Source: an uncultured Pseudoclavibacter sp.
Lineage (GTDB): Bacteria; Actinomycetota; Actinomycetes; Actinomycetales; Microbacteriaceae
Direction: 5' to 3'
DNA: 61,035 nucleotides
Assembly (NCBI GenBank): GCA_946221025.1
Contig: CAMIMS010000007.1
Location: 1-61,035, forward strand
A model generated the notes under the pieces. It was not told the origin of the DNA. It searched no databases and saw only the letters and a list, made by a program, of their open reading frames with translations. Of the stretch, positions 52,808-60,316 are shown one piece after another (positions within the stretch are counted from its first letter, which is position 1; each line of letters opens with the position of its first letter). Both the position numbers and the translations under genes were made by a program.

Positions 52808-53707
52808 TCATGCAACCAAGCGCCCCGGGCGGAGCCGCTGGCAGCGGGGGCAGTAGTGGCTCCCGCGGTTCTGGAATGCGGAACGCACGATGAGCCTGCC
52901 GCACCTCGCGCAGGGCTTGCCCTGTTGCCCGTATGCATTCAGCGACGTCGAGTAGCGGCCGGATTCGCCGTTGACGTTCACATATAGCTCATCGAATGAT
53001 GTGCCGCCGCCCGCAAGCGCTTGCTCGAATACGGCGCGCACCTCGCGAATGAGCTCTCGCCCCTTGCGGGTCGAGATCGTCGACGCGGGCTGCAGCGGGT
53101 TCAGTCGAGCACGCCACAGCGCCTCATCCGCGTAGATATTGCCGATGCCCGAGATGATGCTCTGGTTCAGCAGCACGGATTTGATCGGTGAGCGGGATGC
53201 GCGGATGCGGGCAAGCGCCTGGTGCTCATCGAAATGCGCATCCAACGGGTCACGGCCGATATGGCCGATCTGGCTCGGCCGCGCATCCCCCGGCACATCG
53301 GTGCTCTCCTCAAGCGCATCGATCGCGAGCGACCCGAACGTGCGCTGATCGGCGAACACGAGATCAGTCTCATGCCCATCCACGCCGCGAAGACGGATGC
53401 GGATGCGCTCGTGCCGCATCGGTTCCACCGCATCGCCGCCGCCGGGCTGCAACAGCAGCTGCCCGCTCATCCCGAGGTGCCCGATGAGCGCTTCGTCACG
53501 CCCCGCGAGCGGCATCCACAGGAACTTCCCGCGGCGGCGAGGCTCGAGCATGGTCGCGCCCGTGAGTGCATGCACGAACGCATCGCGGCCGGGCGCGTAT
53601 CGGGTAAGGGCACGCGAATCGAGCACGCGCACGTCGAGCACCTCGGCGCCGGTGACCGCTTGGGCAAGGCCCCGGCGAACGGTCTCGACCTCGGGAAGCT
53701 CTGGCAT
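52808..53707 (-). CDS. mutM: formamidopyrimidine-DNA glycosylase (Fpg/MutM)
   Basis: 299 residues from ATG 53707. Excises 8-oxoguanine and has AP lyase activity. Pro2 and Glu3 (MPELPEVE) form the active site, Lys61 contacts DNA, the H2TH region is SIISGIGNIYADEALW, and the C-terminal zinc finger CARC...CPRC is complete. 8 nt behind rnc. Confidence 0.96.
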   Translation of the reverse strand: MPELPEVETVRRGLAQAVTGAEVLDVRVLDSRALTRYAPGRDAFVHALTGATMLEPRRRGKFLWMPLAGRDEALIGHLGMSGQLLLQPGGGDAVEPMRHERIRIRLRGVDGHETDLVFADQRTFGSLAIDALEESTDVPGDARPSQIGHIGRDPLDAHFDEHQALARIRASRSPIKSVLLNQSIISGIGNIYADEALWRARLNPLQPASTISTRKGRELIREVRAVFEQALAGGGTSFDELYVNVNGESGRYSTSLNAYGQQGKPCARCGRLIVRSAFQNRGSHYCPRCQRLRPGRLVA

Positions 53708-53715
53708 GCGGGCGC

Positions 53716-54468
53716 TTACGCCCCGCGCGCCGTGCTGCCGGTCGTGGTCGTCGACACTTCCGACAGCAGTCGCCACGCGCGAAGCGCGGCCTGAAGCTCA
53801 GCCGCTTTCTTGCTCGACCCCGTGCCCCTCGCCTCAGCGAGCACGCTTCCGGACGTGCCGGAGCCAACTCGCACCGTCGCTTCGAAGGTGCGGTCGTGCT
53901 CCGGGCCGGATGCGGTCACCTCGTACACCGGCGGCTGACCCTTCCGGGCGGCAGCGAGTTCCTGCAGCGAAGTCTTCGGGTCGAGGGCCGCGCCAAGCCG
54001 CGCAACTTCGGGAAACTTCGGTGTGACCAGGCGCAACACGAGATCTTCGGCAACGGCGTGGCCCGCCGAGAGGTAGGCGGCGCCGAAGACCGCCTCCATC
54101 GCATCCGCGAGTAGAGAGTCTTTCTCGCGACCGCCGGTGAGTTCTTCTCCCCGACCGAGCCGCAGGTGCGAGCCGAGGTCAATGCCGCGCGCGATTTCCG
54201 CGAGCGACACGGTCGACACGAGCGCGTGCGTGTAGCGGGAGAGTTCGCCCTCATCCGCATCCGGCAGTTCCCGGAATAGCCACAGCGCCGTCGCCTGGCC
54301 GAGGATGCGGTCGCCGATGAATTCGAGGCGCTCGGAATGCTCGCACCCCGGGTTCTCGAACGCGTACGAGGTGTGCGTGAGCGCCTCGAGCAGCAGTTCG
54401 GGAACGAACTCGACCCCGAGCTCCCGGATGAGTGTCATCTGCGGGAGATCGGGGTCGGATGCGTTCAT
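53716..54468 (-). CDS. rnc: ribonuclease III with altered signature
   Basis: 250 residues from ATG 54468 with AGGTGA upstream. Processes rRNA precursors and dsRNA. Catalytic signature reads ERLEFIGDRILG: Glu46, Glu49 and Asp53 are kept, while the Ser that normally follows the Asp is Arg54. Asp122 and Glu125 (ADAMEAVFGAAYL) complete the metal site. A C-terminal dsRBD (about 180-240, with GSSKKAAELQAALRAW) follows. Confidence 0.94.
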   Translation of the reverse strand: MNASDPDLPQMTLIRELGVEFVPELLLEALTHTSYAFENPGCEHSERLEFIGDRILGQATALWLFRELPDADEGELSRYTHALVSTVSLAEIARGIDLGSHLRLGRGEELTGGREKDSLLADAMEAVFGAAYLSAGHAVAEDLVLRLVTPKFPEVARLGAALDPKTSLQELAAARKGQPPVYEVTASGPEHDRTFEATVRVGSGTSGSVLAEARGTGSSKKAAELQAALRAWRLLSEVSTTTTGSTARGA

Positions 54469-54508
54469 GCTCACCTGACCGTTTCGGTCACCGGCGGAAC
54501 GAGCGGGC

Positions 54509-54712
54509 CTAGGCGTCGGCGACGTTGCGGCCCTTGTACTCGTAGTGCGTCGGCGTACCGGCGGCGTCTTCAACCAGACGCGCGCGGTGCGGGAGCGAGT
54601 AGATGGTCTTGCCGTTCTCAACGGTCTTCACGAGCGTCGGAACCTGCGCCTTCCACTGCGAACGACGCGAGCGGGTGTTCGAGCGGCTCATCTTGCGCTT
54701 GGGGAGCGCCAT
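54509..54712 (-). CDS. rpmF: 50S ribosomal protein L32, zinc-independent form
   Basis: 67 residues: ALPKRKMSRSNTRSRRSQW then a C-terminal half with no cysteines, i.e. the C-minus type that does not need zinc. Located between DUF177 and rnc as usual. Confidence 0.95.
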   Translation of the reverse strand: MALPKRKMSRSNTRSRRSQWKAQVPTLVKTVENGKTIYSLPHRARLVEDAAGTPTHYEYKGRNVADA

Positions 54713-54767
54713 GCGGCTACCTCATTTCAATACTGTTTCGGTGGGGCGGTTGTTCCGCCCGGCGGGG

Positions 54768-55331
54768 TCATTCCCCGCTTCGGTCTTCTGGTTTCTCCGA
54801 GTCGGTGTCATCGCTCGCGAACTGCGCGAGTGCGGCCCACCTCGGGTCGAGCTGCTCTTCCGGTTCGGGAAGCGGCTCGGTGAGCTTGTTTCCCGTAGCC
54901 GGGTCAAGTCCCAGGCAATCTGGGCTGCATACCGGCTGGAACGGCAGCGCCAGAACGATTGCGTCACGCACGGCGGGTTCGAGATCGACGGTGTCGTCGA
55001 CGATCTGATAGTCGTACGCTTCGTCGAGATCATAGGCGAAAAGCTCGGCGAAATCGACCTGGATGGGCTCAGAAATCGGATCGAGACAGCGCACGCATTC
55101 GGCCGTCATCTCACCGGATGCGCGGCCCGAGGCGAGGATTCCGTCGTGGAGCACCTCGAGTCGCCCGTCGATTTCGAGGGTCGATCCGGATTCGACACAC
55201 GCCACACCGGCACCGAGCCGGGTCGGCACGTTCACGTCGAGCGAGATCTCCCGCATCTGCCCGGGCTTGCGCATGATCGCGGTGACATCGATCGCATACG
55301 GCGATTTCGTCACATCGGGGGCATTGCTCAT
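54768..55331 (-). CDS. DUF177/YceD family protein
   Basis: 187 residues, acidic, with the CVRCLDPI-type motif (AECVRCLDP) and a C-terminal CSPDCLGLDPATG. Conserved partner of rpmF, implicated in 23S rRNA accumulation in bacteria and plastids. Leaderless start. Confidence 0.93.
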   Translation of the reverse strand: MSNAPDVTKSPYAIDVTAIMRKPGQMREISLDVNVPTRLGAGVACVESGSTLEIDGRLEVLHDGILASGRASGEMTAECVRCLDPISEPIQVDFAELFAYDLDEAYDYQIVDDTVDLEPAVRDAIVLALPFQPVCSPDCLGLDPATGNKLTEPLPEPEEQLDPRWAALAQFASDDTDSEKPEDRSGE

Positions 55332-55337
55332 GCCCGC

Positions 55338-55343
55338 ACCCTA
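55338..55343 (-). promoter_or_regulatory. leaderless -10 of the DUF177 gene
   Basis: TAGGGT on the minus strand, 6 nt before ATG 55331; may drive DUF177-rpmF-rnc-mutM separately from coaD. Confidence 0.6.
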
Positions 55344-55349
55344 CGCCGA

Positions 55350-55850
55350 TCAGCTGGGCGAGTGCCCGTGGCGCTCGGCGAGCGCGCGCTCAACGACGGG
55401 CGGAACATAGGGCGTCACGTCGCCGCCGAGGGATGCGACCTGGCGCACGAGCGAGCTCGACAGGTAGGAATTCTTCGGCGCCGGGAGGAGAAAGAGCGTC
55501 TCGATCCCACCGAGGTCACGGTTCACATGCGCCATCGGCGTCTCGTAATCCACATCGTTGGCCGATCGAAGCCCCTTCACGAGCGCCGTCGCGCCCACTC
55601 GACTCGTGTAGTCCACGAGGAGGCCCGATGCGAGCGACTCGACGCGAATGGTGCCTTGGATGCCCGCATCCGCGATTGCCTCCTCGATGAGGCGCATGCG
55701 CTCATCCAGCTCAAAGAACGCCGTTTTCGCGGGGTTGTGCACGACGAGCACGTGCACCTCGTCGAAGAGCTCGGCGGTGCGAGCCATGATGTCGAGGTGC
55801 CCGAGCGTGACCGGGTCAAACGACCCGGGAACAACGGCGATCGTCGACAC
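55350..55850 (-). CDS. coaD: phosphopantetheine adenylyltransferase
   Basis: 166 residues from GTG 55850, preceded by AGGGA. Forms dephospho-CoA. Motifs VVPGSFDPVTLGHLDI, VKGLRSANDVDYE and YLSSSLVRQVASLGGDV are intact. 7 nt behind copC and 18 nt before DUF177. Confidence 0.96.
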   Translation of the reverse strand: MSTIAVVPGSFDPVTLGHLDIMARTAELFDEVHVLVVHNPAKTAFFELDERMRLIEEAIADAGIQGTIRVESLASGLLVDYTSRVGATALVKGLRSANDVDYETPMAHVNRDLGGIETLFLLPAPKNSYLSSSLVRQVASLGGDVTPYVPPVVERALAERHGHSPS

Positions 55851-55857
55851 GCGTTCC

Positions 55858-56703
55858 CTAGCGCTCGTCGCTCGGCGAGTCGGCCGCGGATGAACCCGAC
55901 GCCTCGGGAGTGCCGGTGTCGGTACCCGCATTCGCGTCGGTGGCTGACGCGTCATCGGCGGGGGCGGTGTTCGTGCGCGTCGCGTTCTGAAGCATCTCGT
56001 CGCGGGCGGGTCGGCGCATGAGCGCGATCGCGAGCGCGGCGATACCGGCAAGGCCAACGGCACCGATCACCCACGGGAGGGGGTTCACGCCGCCCGATTC
56101 ATCGCGGTTGTCGGGGATCACCTCGGGGACGGTGTCGGTCTGCCCATCCTGGGTCGCGCCTTCGGTGGGCTCGCCCGCGGGCGAGGTCGCCATCGTCGCT
56201 CGGGGGTCTGCGGCGCCCGGCGCCTGGGTCTCAGCCGGCTGCATCTCGGAGCCGGCGACAGGCTCGACCGCTTCGCCCGCGGGCACGCCGATGCCGAACA
56301 CGACCTGACCCGCGATCGGGTGACCGTCTTCAGAAACCACGCGCCAGTGGCCGGTGTACTGCCCGTTCGGCAGGCCCATGATGAGCGCCGTGACCGTCTT
56401 GCCGTTCACTTCGGGCGCACCGATCGGGGCGGCGGCGCCCTTGTCGTCGACGATGGTCAGCGCCACACCGGTTTCGAGAATGTTGCCCGAGAAGGTGAGC
56501 TCCCACGCTTCGGGCGAGGCGTCGAGCTGTTCCCCATCGGCCGGGGATGAGCTGAGCAGCTGGTCGTGCGCGAGGGCCTGTTGGGGCGCGCCGAGGCTCA
56601 TCGCGAACGCCGCGAGCGCGGCAAGGATCGCGAGAATGAGCGTCTTCGGCTGGGCGAACCGGGCGGTCTCGGTTCGCCCAGATTGCTCCTGGACACCACT
56701 CAT
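55858..56703 (-). CDS. CopC-domain secreted, membrane-anchored protein
   Basis: 281 residues from ATG 56703. Signal peptide ending QALA-HD, so His46 would be the mature N-terminal copper ligand; CopC beta-sandwich (about 46-140) with SSPADGEQLDASPEAWELTFS split around LTFSGN and a second site SEDGHPIAGQVVFG. Then a Pro/Glu/Thr linker, a C-terminal membrane helix (about 221-241) and a Thr/Ala/Asp-rich cytoplasmic tail. Copper binding or delivery outside the cell is likely. No CopD or Cu-ATPase neighbours. Confidence 0.85.
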   Translation of the reverse strand: MSGVQEQSGRTETARFAQPKTLILAILAALAAFAMSLGAPQQALAHDQLLSSSPADGEQLDASPEAWELTFSGNILETGVALTIVDDKGAAAPIGAPEVNGKTVTALIMGLPNGQYTGHWRVVSEDGHPIAGQVVFGIGVPAGEAVEPVAGSEMQPAETQAPGAADPRATMATSPAGEPTEGATQDGQTDTVPEVIPDNRDESGGVNPLPWVIGAVGLAGIAALAIALMRRPARDEMLQNATRTNTAPADDASATDANAGTDTGTPEASGSSAADSPSDER

Positions 56704-56710
56704 GCGCTCA

Positions 56711-56716
56711 AGGATA
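56711..56716 (-). promoter_or_regulatory. leaderless -10 of copC
   Basis: TATCCT on the minus strand, 7 nt before ATG 56703. The IS lies only 31 bp upstream, so any further upstream control has been displaced. Confidence 0.6.
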
Positions 56717-56797
56717 CGCGGCCACTGCCCGACCCAAACGGGGCCTAGGGCGTGTTGCGAGACCTGTTGGCTTGTCTCGTGGGCGAGTCTTGAACGC

Positions 56798-57385
56798 GTG
56801 TCTCGTGACGTGATTTCGGATGAGGCGTGGGCTGTGATCGGCCCACTGTTCCCGGCTGTTAGGGCGACCGGGCGACCTCCGGTGGATCGGCGGACGGTGG
56901 TCGAGGCGACGGCATGGCGGTTCCGGACAGGAGCGCCGTGGCGGGACGTGCCGGAGCGGTTCGGGAACTGGAACACGATCTACAAGAATTTCAACCGCTG
57001 GTCCGAGCAGGGCGTGTGGGCTCGGGTGCTGGAGAAGACACAGTCGCTCGCGCAACAATCTGGCGATCTGGACTGGGTCGCGTCGATCGACTCCACGATC
57101 GTGCGCGTGCACCAGCACGGCGCGACCCTTCCCCGCGTCACAGGGGGCTCTGTCGAACTACAAGAAGTTCGGTGGCGAACCGCCCGATCACGCGATCGGC
57201 CGCTCCCGTGGTGGGCTGACGACGAAGAACCACCTCGTCTGCGACGGCAAAGGGAGGCCCCTCGCCTTCATCCTCACCCCCGGTCAGGCCGCGGACACCA
57301 GCATGCTGACGGCGACGCTCAGCGAGGTCCGCGTCGCCGGCGCACGCGGCAGACCACGTTCGCGCCCGGACCGGGTGCTCGCTGA
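56798..57385 (+). CDS. IS5-family transposase, first frame (orfA)
   Basis: GTG 56798 start, 195 codons. N-terminal IS5/DUF4096-type domain: SDEAWAVIGPLFP, RPPVDRRTVVEATAWRFRTG and PWRDVPERFGNWNTIYKNFNRW, then the first catalytic Asp98 in SIDSTIVRVHQH. After about 57145 this frame no longer resembles transposase; the conserved sequence continues one base further on. Probably orfA of a frameshift-expressed transposase. Confidence 0.85.
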   Translation: MSRDVISDEAWAVIGPLFPAVRATGRPPVDRRTVVEATAWRFRTGAPWRDVPERFGNWNTIYKNFNRWSEQGVWARVLEKTQSLAQQSGDLDWVASIDSTIVRVHQHGATLPRVTGGSVELQEVRWRTARSRDRPLPWWADDEEPPRLRRQREAPRLHPHPRSGRGHQHADGDAQRGPRRRRTRQTTFAPGPGAR

Positions 57386-57677
57386 CAAGGGCTACCCGTC
57401 GAAAGCGAACCGTGCGTGGTTGCGGGAGCGTGGGATCGCCGCGACGATCCCCGAACGCGACGATCAGATCGCTCACCGCCGCAGGCACCGCGGAAGACCC
57501 ATCGACTTCGGGGAGCGGCAGCGAGCCCGCTACCGCGGCCGCAACGTCGTCGAGCGGTGCTTCAACAAGCTCAAGCAGTGGCGCGGCATCGCGATGCGCT
57601 CGGACAAGACTGCTCGCAACTACCATGCAGGCCTCTGCCTTGCTGCGACACTCCACTGGGTTTCGGCGCTGCTCTGA
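57141..57677 (+). CDS. IS5-family transposase, second frame (orfB)
   Basis: Continues the transposase in the +1 frame from the GGGGG run at 57143-57147: NYKKFGGEPPDHAIGRSRGG, second Asp in VLADKGYPSKA and the Y-2-R-3-E-6-K signature (YRGRNVVERCFNKLK) with the catalytic Glu. Ends SALL. All three DDE residues survive, so the element is functional if the ribosome shifts frame; if the family normally has one frame, a single G insertion has killed it. No independent start codon is obvious near the overlap. Confidence 0.82.
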   Translation, partial: QGALSNYKKFGGEPPDHAIGRSRGGLTTKNHLVCDGKGRPLAFILTPGQAADTSMLTATLSEVRVAGARGRPRSRPDRVLADKGYPSKANRAWLRERGIAATIPERDDQIAHRRRHRGRPIDFGERQRARYRGRNVVERCFNKLKQWRGIAMRSDKTARNYHAGLCLAATLHWVSALL

Positions 57678-57722
57678 CCAAGAGGTATCCGACTGATAGT
57701 TCGCGATGCTCTACTGGGAGTC

Positions 57723-58022
57723 ATGTTCGTTGTGATCCTTGACTACATTGCCGACCTGACTGAGATCGATGACGCGCTCTCCGACCACGCCAGCTGGTTG
57801 GATGAGCACTATCGAAGTGGTCTATTCCTCGCTTCGGGACGACGTGAACCGCGAACTGGTGGTGTGATCTTCGCCACCGGAGCTCGCCACGCTGTCGAGA
57901 GCGCGGTCGCAAACGACCCCTTCGCGACGCAGGGACTCGCCCGACACACGGTGATCGAGTTCCACCCGTCAAGGTTTGGCGGCGCGCTCGACTCTGAGTC
58001 GGTGCGTGTCGCGCTGAACTGA
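57723..58022 (+). CDS. YciI-family protein carried inside the IS element
   Basis: 99 residues: MFVVILDYIADLTEID, HASWLDEHYRSGLFLASGRREPRTGG and DPFATQGLARHTVIEFHP, the YciI fold (ferredoxin-like, with His in DHASWLDEHY in the usual active-site place). GGGAG directly before ATG 57723. It lies 45 bp behind the transposase and ends 51 bp before the right end of the element, in the same direction. Role unknown; YciI proteins are possible small-molecule dehalogenase- or hydrolase-like enzymes. Confidence 0.85.
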   Translation: MFVVILDYIADLTEIDDALSDHASWLDEHYRSGLFLASGRREPRTGGVIFATGARHAVESAVANDPFATQGLARHTVIEFHPSRFGGALDSESVRVALN

Positions 58023-58072
58023 CTGATCCGACACAAGACGCGGAAGCCTCCACCCCTCTTTAGCAACACGGC

Positions 58073-60316
58073 CTAGGAGGCGTTCAGGAACGCGCGTTCC
58101 CGGTCGCCGACCCGGCGCACGGCTTCTGCGAGCGCCGGATGCGAAGCGAGTTCCGGGTCGGCTTCGAGCACATCCGCGGCGATCATGCGGGCTTGCTCGA
58201 TCACATCCGCATCGTCAACCACGCGGAGGATGCGAAGCGATGAGCGCCCGCCCGATTGCACCGCGCCGAGAACATCGCCTTCACGCCTGAGGCGCAGGTC
58301 GGCCTCGGCGAGCGCGAACCCGTCGAGGGTGCTCGCGACCGCATCCACGCGCTCACGCGCGGTCGACTCGGCTGGCGCGTTGGTGACGAGCAGGCAGAGC
58401 CCGGCGAACTGCCCGCGGCCGACGCGCCCGCGCAACTGGTGCAGCTGCGAGACCCCGAAGCGGTCGGCATCGAGCACGACCATGACGGTGGCGTTTGGCA
58501 CGTTCACGCCCACTTCGATGACGGTCGTCGCGACGATGACGTGAATGCGACCGGCCGCGAAGTCTCGCATGAGCGCGTCTTTCTCGTCGCCCGAGAGCTG
58601 GCCGTGCAGCGCTTCGATGCGCATCCCGGCGAATTTCGGCATCGCGCGAAGCTCGGCGAGCGTTTGCTCGACCGTGGCGGGTTCGGGCGGTGGGGGCGCG
58701 TCGGTTTCTCCCGCGTCTGCGCGTTCGCTGTCGGCCTCAGCGTCCTCGGGTGTCTCTGCCTCTTTCGCCGTGATCGCCGGGCAGACCACGAACGCCTGCC
58801 GCCCTTCACGCACCTCTTCCGCCACGCGCTCCCAGGCCCGTTCAAGCCACGCGGGCCGCTCGAGGGCCGCGACGGTGAACGTTTCGATCTTCTGGCGGCC
58901 CGCGGGAAGCTCGCTCATCGTCGACACGTCGAGGTCGCCGAACACGGTCATGGCGACCGTTCGCGGGATGGGGGTCGCGGTCATCACGAGCACATGCGGC
59001 GCCGCGCGCCCACGGGCACGCAGGGCCTCTCGCTGCTCGACGCCGAAGCGGTGCTGCTCATCCACGATCACCAGGCCCAGGTCCGCGAACTGCACCTTCT
59101 CGCCAAGGAGCGCGTGCGTGCCGATGACGATGCGCGCATCCCCCGATGCGATGCGAAGCAGGGCCCGGCGGCGATCCTTCACGCTCATCGACCCGGTCAG
59201 GAGGGTCGGCTGCAGAAGCTCCGCGAGCTCGTGGCCAAGCGATTCGGTGATCGAGCGCAGATGCTGCGCGGCGAGCACCTCGGTTGGCGCGAGGAGCGCC
59301 GATTGGCCTCGCGCATCGGCCACCTGCAGCATCGCCCGAAGCGCAACGAGGGTCTTTCCCGAGCCGACCTCGCCCTGCAGGAGCCGCTGCATGGGCGTGC
59401 TCGAGGCGAGTTCGCGAGAGATGTCCTCCCCCGCCGCGCGCTGATCGCCGGTGAGCGCGAACGGGAGGGCCGCATCGAAACGGTCAAGCACGCCACCTGC
59501 GAGCGTGGGCCTTGGCTCGCCCGGCACCGACCGCGAGTCGGCGCGCTGCTGCAGCAGCGCCGTTTGGAACACGACGGCCTCGGTCGTGCGAAGCGCGGCT
59601 TTGGCGGCGTACGTGTCGGCGATCGTCTCGGGTTGGTGAATGAGCCGAAGCGCCCGCTCGAGGCTCGGCTCACCGCGGTCTGCCCGAGCGTCCCCCGGAA
59701 CCGGATCACCGATCGGCGCGATGGCGTCGAGCACTTCTCCGATCGCTCGTTGAATCACCCAGGTCGCAACCTGCGCGCTACTCGGGTAGATCGGGATGGG
59801 GGTTTGCGCCCACTTTTTCGCCTGCGCTGAGCCGGGTTGCAGCTCGGCATTCTCAAAGACCTCAAAGTCGGGATGGGCGAGCTGGGGCCTGCCGCGGTAG
59901 CGCGAAATCTTGCCGGAAAACATGCCCCGCACGCCCGGCACGAGGTCGCGCTTTCGCCACGGCTGGTTGAAGAAGGTGAGCACGAGCGTGCCGGTTCCGT
60001 CAGAGATGGTCGCTTCGAGGATGGAGCCGCCGCGGGAGCGCATCTTCCGCTCGGTGACGCGCATCACTTCGGCGACCATCGAGACGTGCTCACCTTCGGG
60101 TAGCTCGGTCATCGCCGTGAGCTCGCCGCGCGTCGTGTACCGACGCGGCAGATGCCACAGGAGGTCGTCGACGGTGTTCAGGCCGAGCGTTTTCGCGAAC
60201 ACGCGGGCAAGGCGCTCACCGAGCACCTTCTTCAGCGGCGTATCGAGCTCGACGGGGCCGCGCTGAATCGACGCATCCTCCCCCGCGGTTCCCTCTTCGG
60301 CTGGCTCGCTAGTCAT
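58073..60316 (-). CDS. recG: ATP-dependent DNA helicase RecG
   Basis: 747 residues from ATG 60316. Rescues stalled replication forks and migrates Holliday junctions. N-terminal wedge OB-fold (about 50-160), Walker A GEVGSGKTLVAL, Walker B VIVDEQHRFGVEQR, motif III TATPIPRT and helicase C motifs including QLHQLRGRVGRG. A Glu/Ala/Pro-rich insert lies between the helicase halves (KEAETPEDAEADSE). The stop TAG includes the terminal base of the IS plus its TA duplication. Overlaps the upstream gene by 8 nt. Confidence 0.96.
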   Translation of the reverse strand: MTSEPAEEGTAGEDASIQRGPVELDTPLKKVLGERLARVFAKTLGLNTVDDLLWHLPRRYTTRGELTAMTELPEGEHVSMVAEVMRVTERKMRSRGGSILEATISDGTGTLVLTFFNQPWRKRDLVPGVRGMFSGKISRYRGRPQLAHPDFEVFENAELQPGSAQAKKWAQTPIPIYPSSAQVATWVIQRAIGEVLDAIAPIGDPVPGDARADRGEPSLERALRLIHQPETIADTYAAKAALRTTEAVVFQTALLQQRADSRSVPGEPRPTLAGGVLDRFDAALPFALTGDQRAAGEDISRELASSTPMQRLLQGEVGSGKTLVALRAMLQVADARGQSALLAPTEVLAAQHLRSITESLGHELAELLQPTLLTGSMSVKDRRRALLRIASGDARIVIGTHALLGEKVQFADLGLVIVDEQHRFGVEQREALRARGRAAPHVLVMTATPIPRTVAMTVFGDLDVSTMSELPAGRQKIETFTVAALERPAWLERAWERVAEEVREGRQAFVVCPAITAKEAETPEDAEADSERADAGETDAPPPPEPATVEQTLAELRAMPKFAGMRIEALHGQLSGDEKDALMRDFAAGRIHVIVATTVIEVGVNVPNATVMVVLDADRFGVSQLHQLRGRVGRGQFAGLCLLVTNAPAESTARERVDAVASTLDGFALAEADLRLRREGDVLGAVQSGGRSSLRILRVVDDADVIEQARMIAADVLEADPELASHPALAEAVRRVGDRERAFLNAS

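Larger units (their letters stand above)
56748..58073 (+). mobile_element. IS5-family insertion sequence with a YciI passenger gene
   Basis: 1326 bp. Left end GGGCGTGTTGC (56748-56758) and right end (58063-58073, read as GGCCGTGTTGC on the minus strand) match at 10 of 11 positions and are flanked by TA (56746-56747, 58074-58075), consistent with a TA target duplication of the IS427-type IS5 group. Inside are the two transposase frames and, behind them, a separate YciI gene. Restoring the target gives CCTAGG, and the insertion sits at the recG stop codon. Confidence 0.8.

Noticed and set aside
57678..57722. Right end of the IS directly after the transposase
   Set aside because: No match to the left terminal sequence occurs here; the only match is at 58063-58073.
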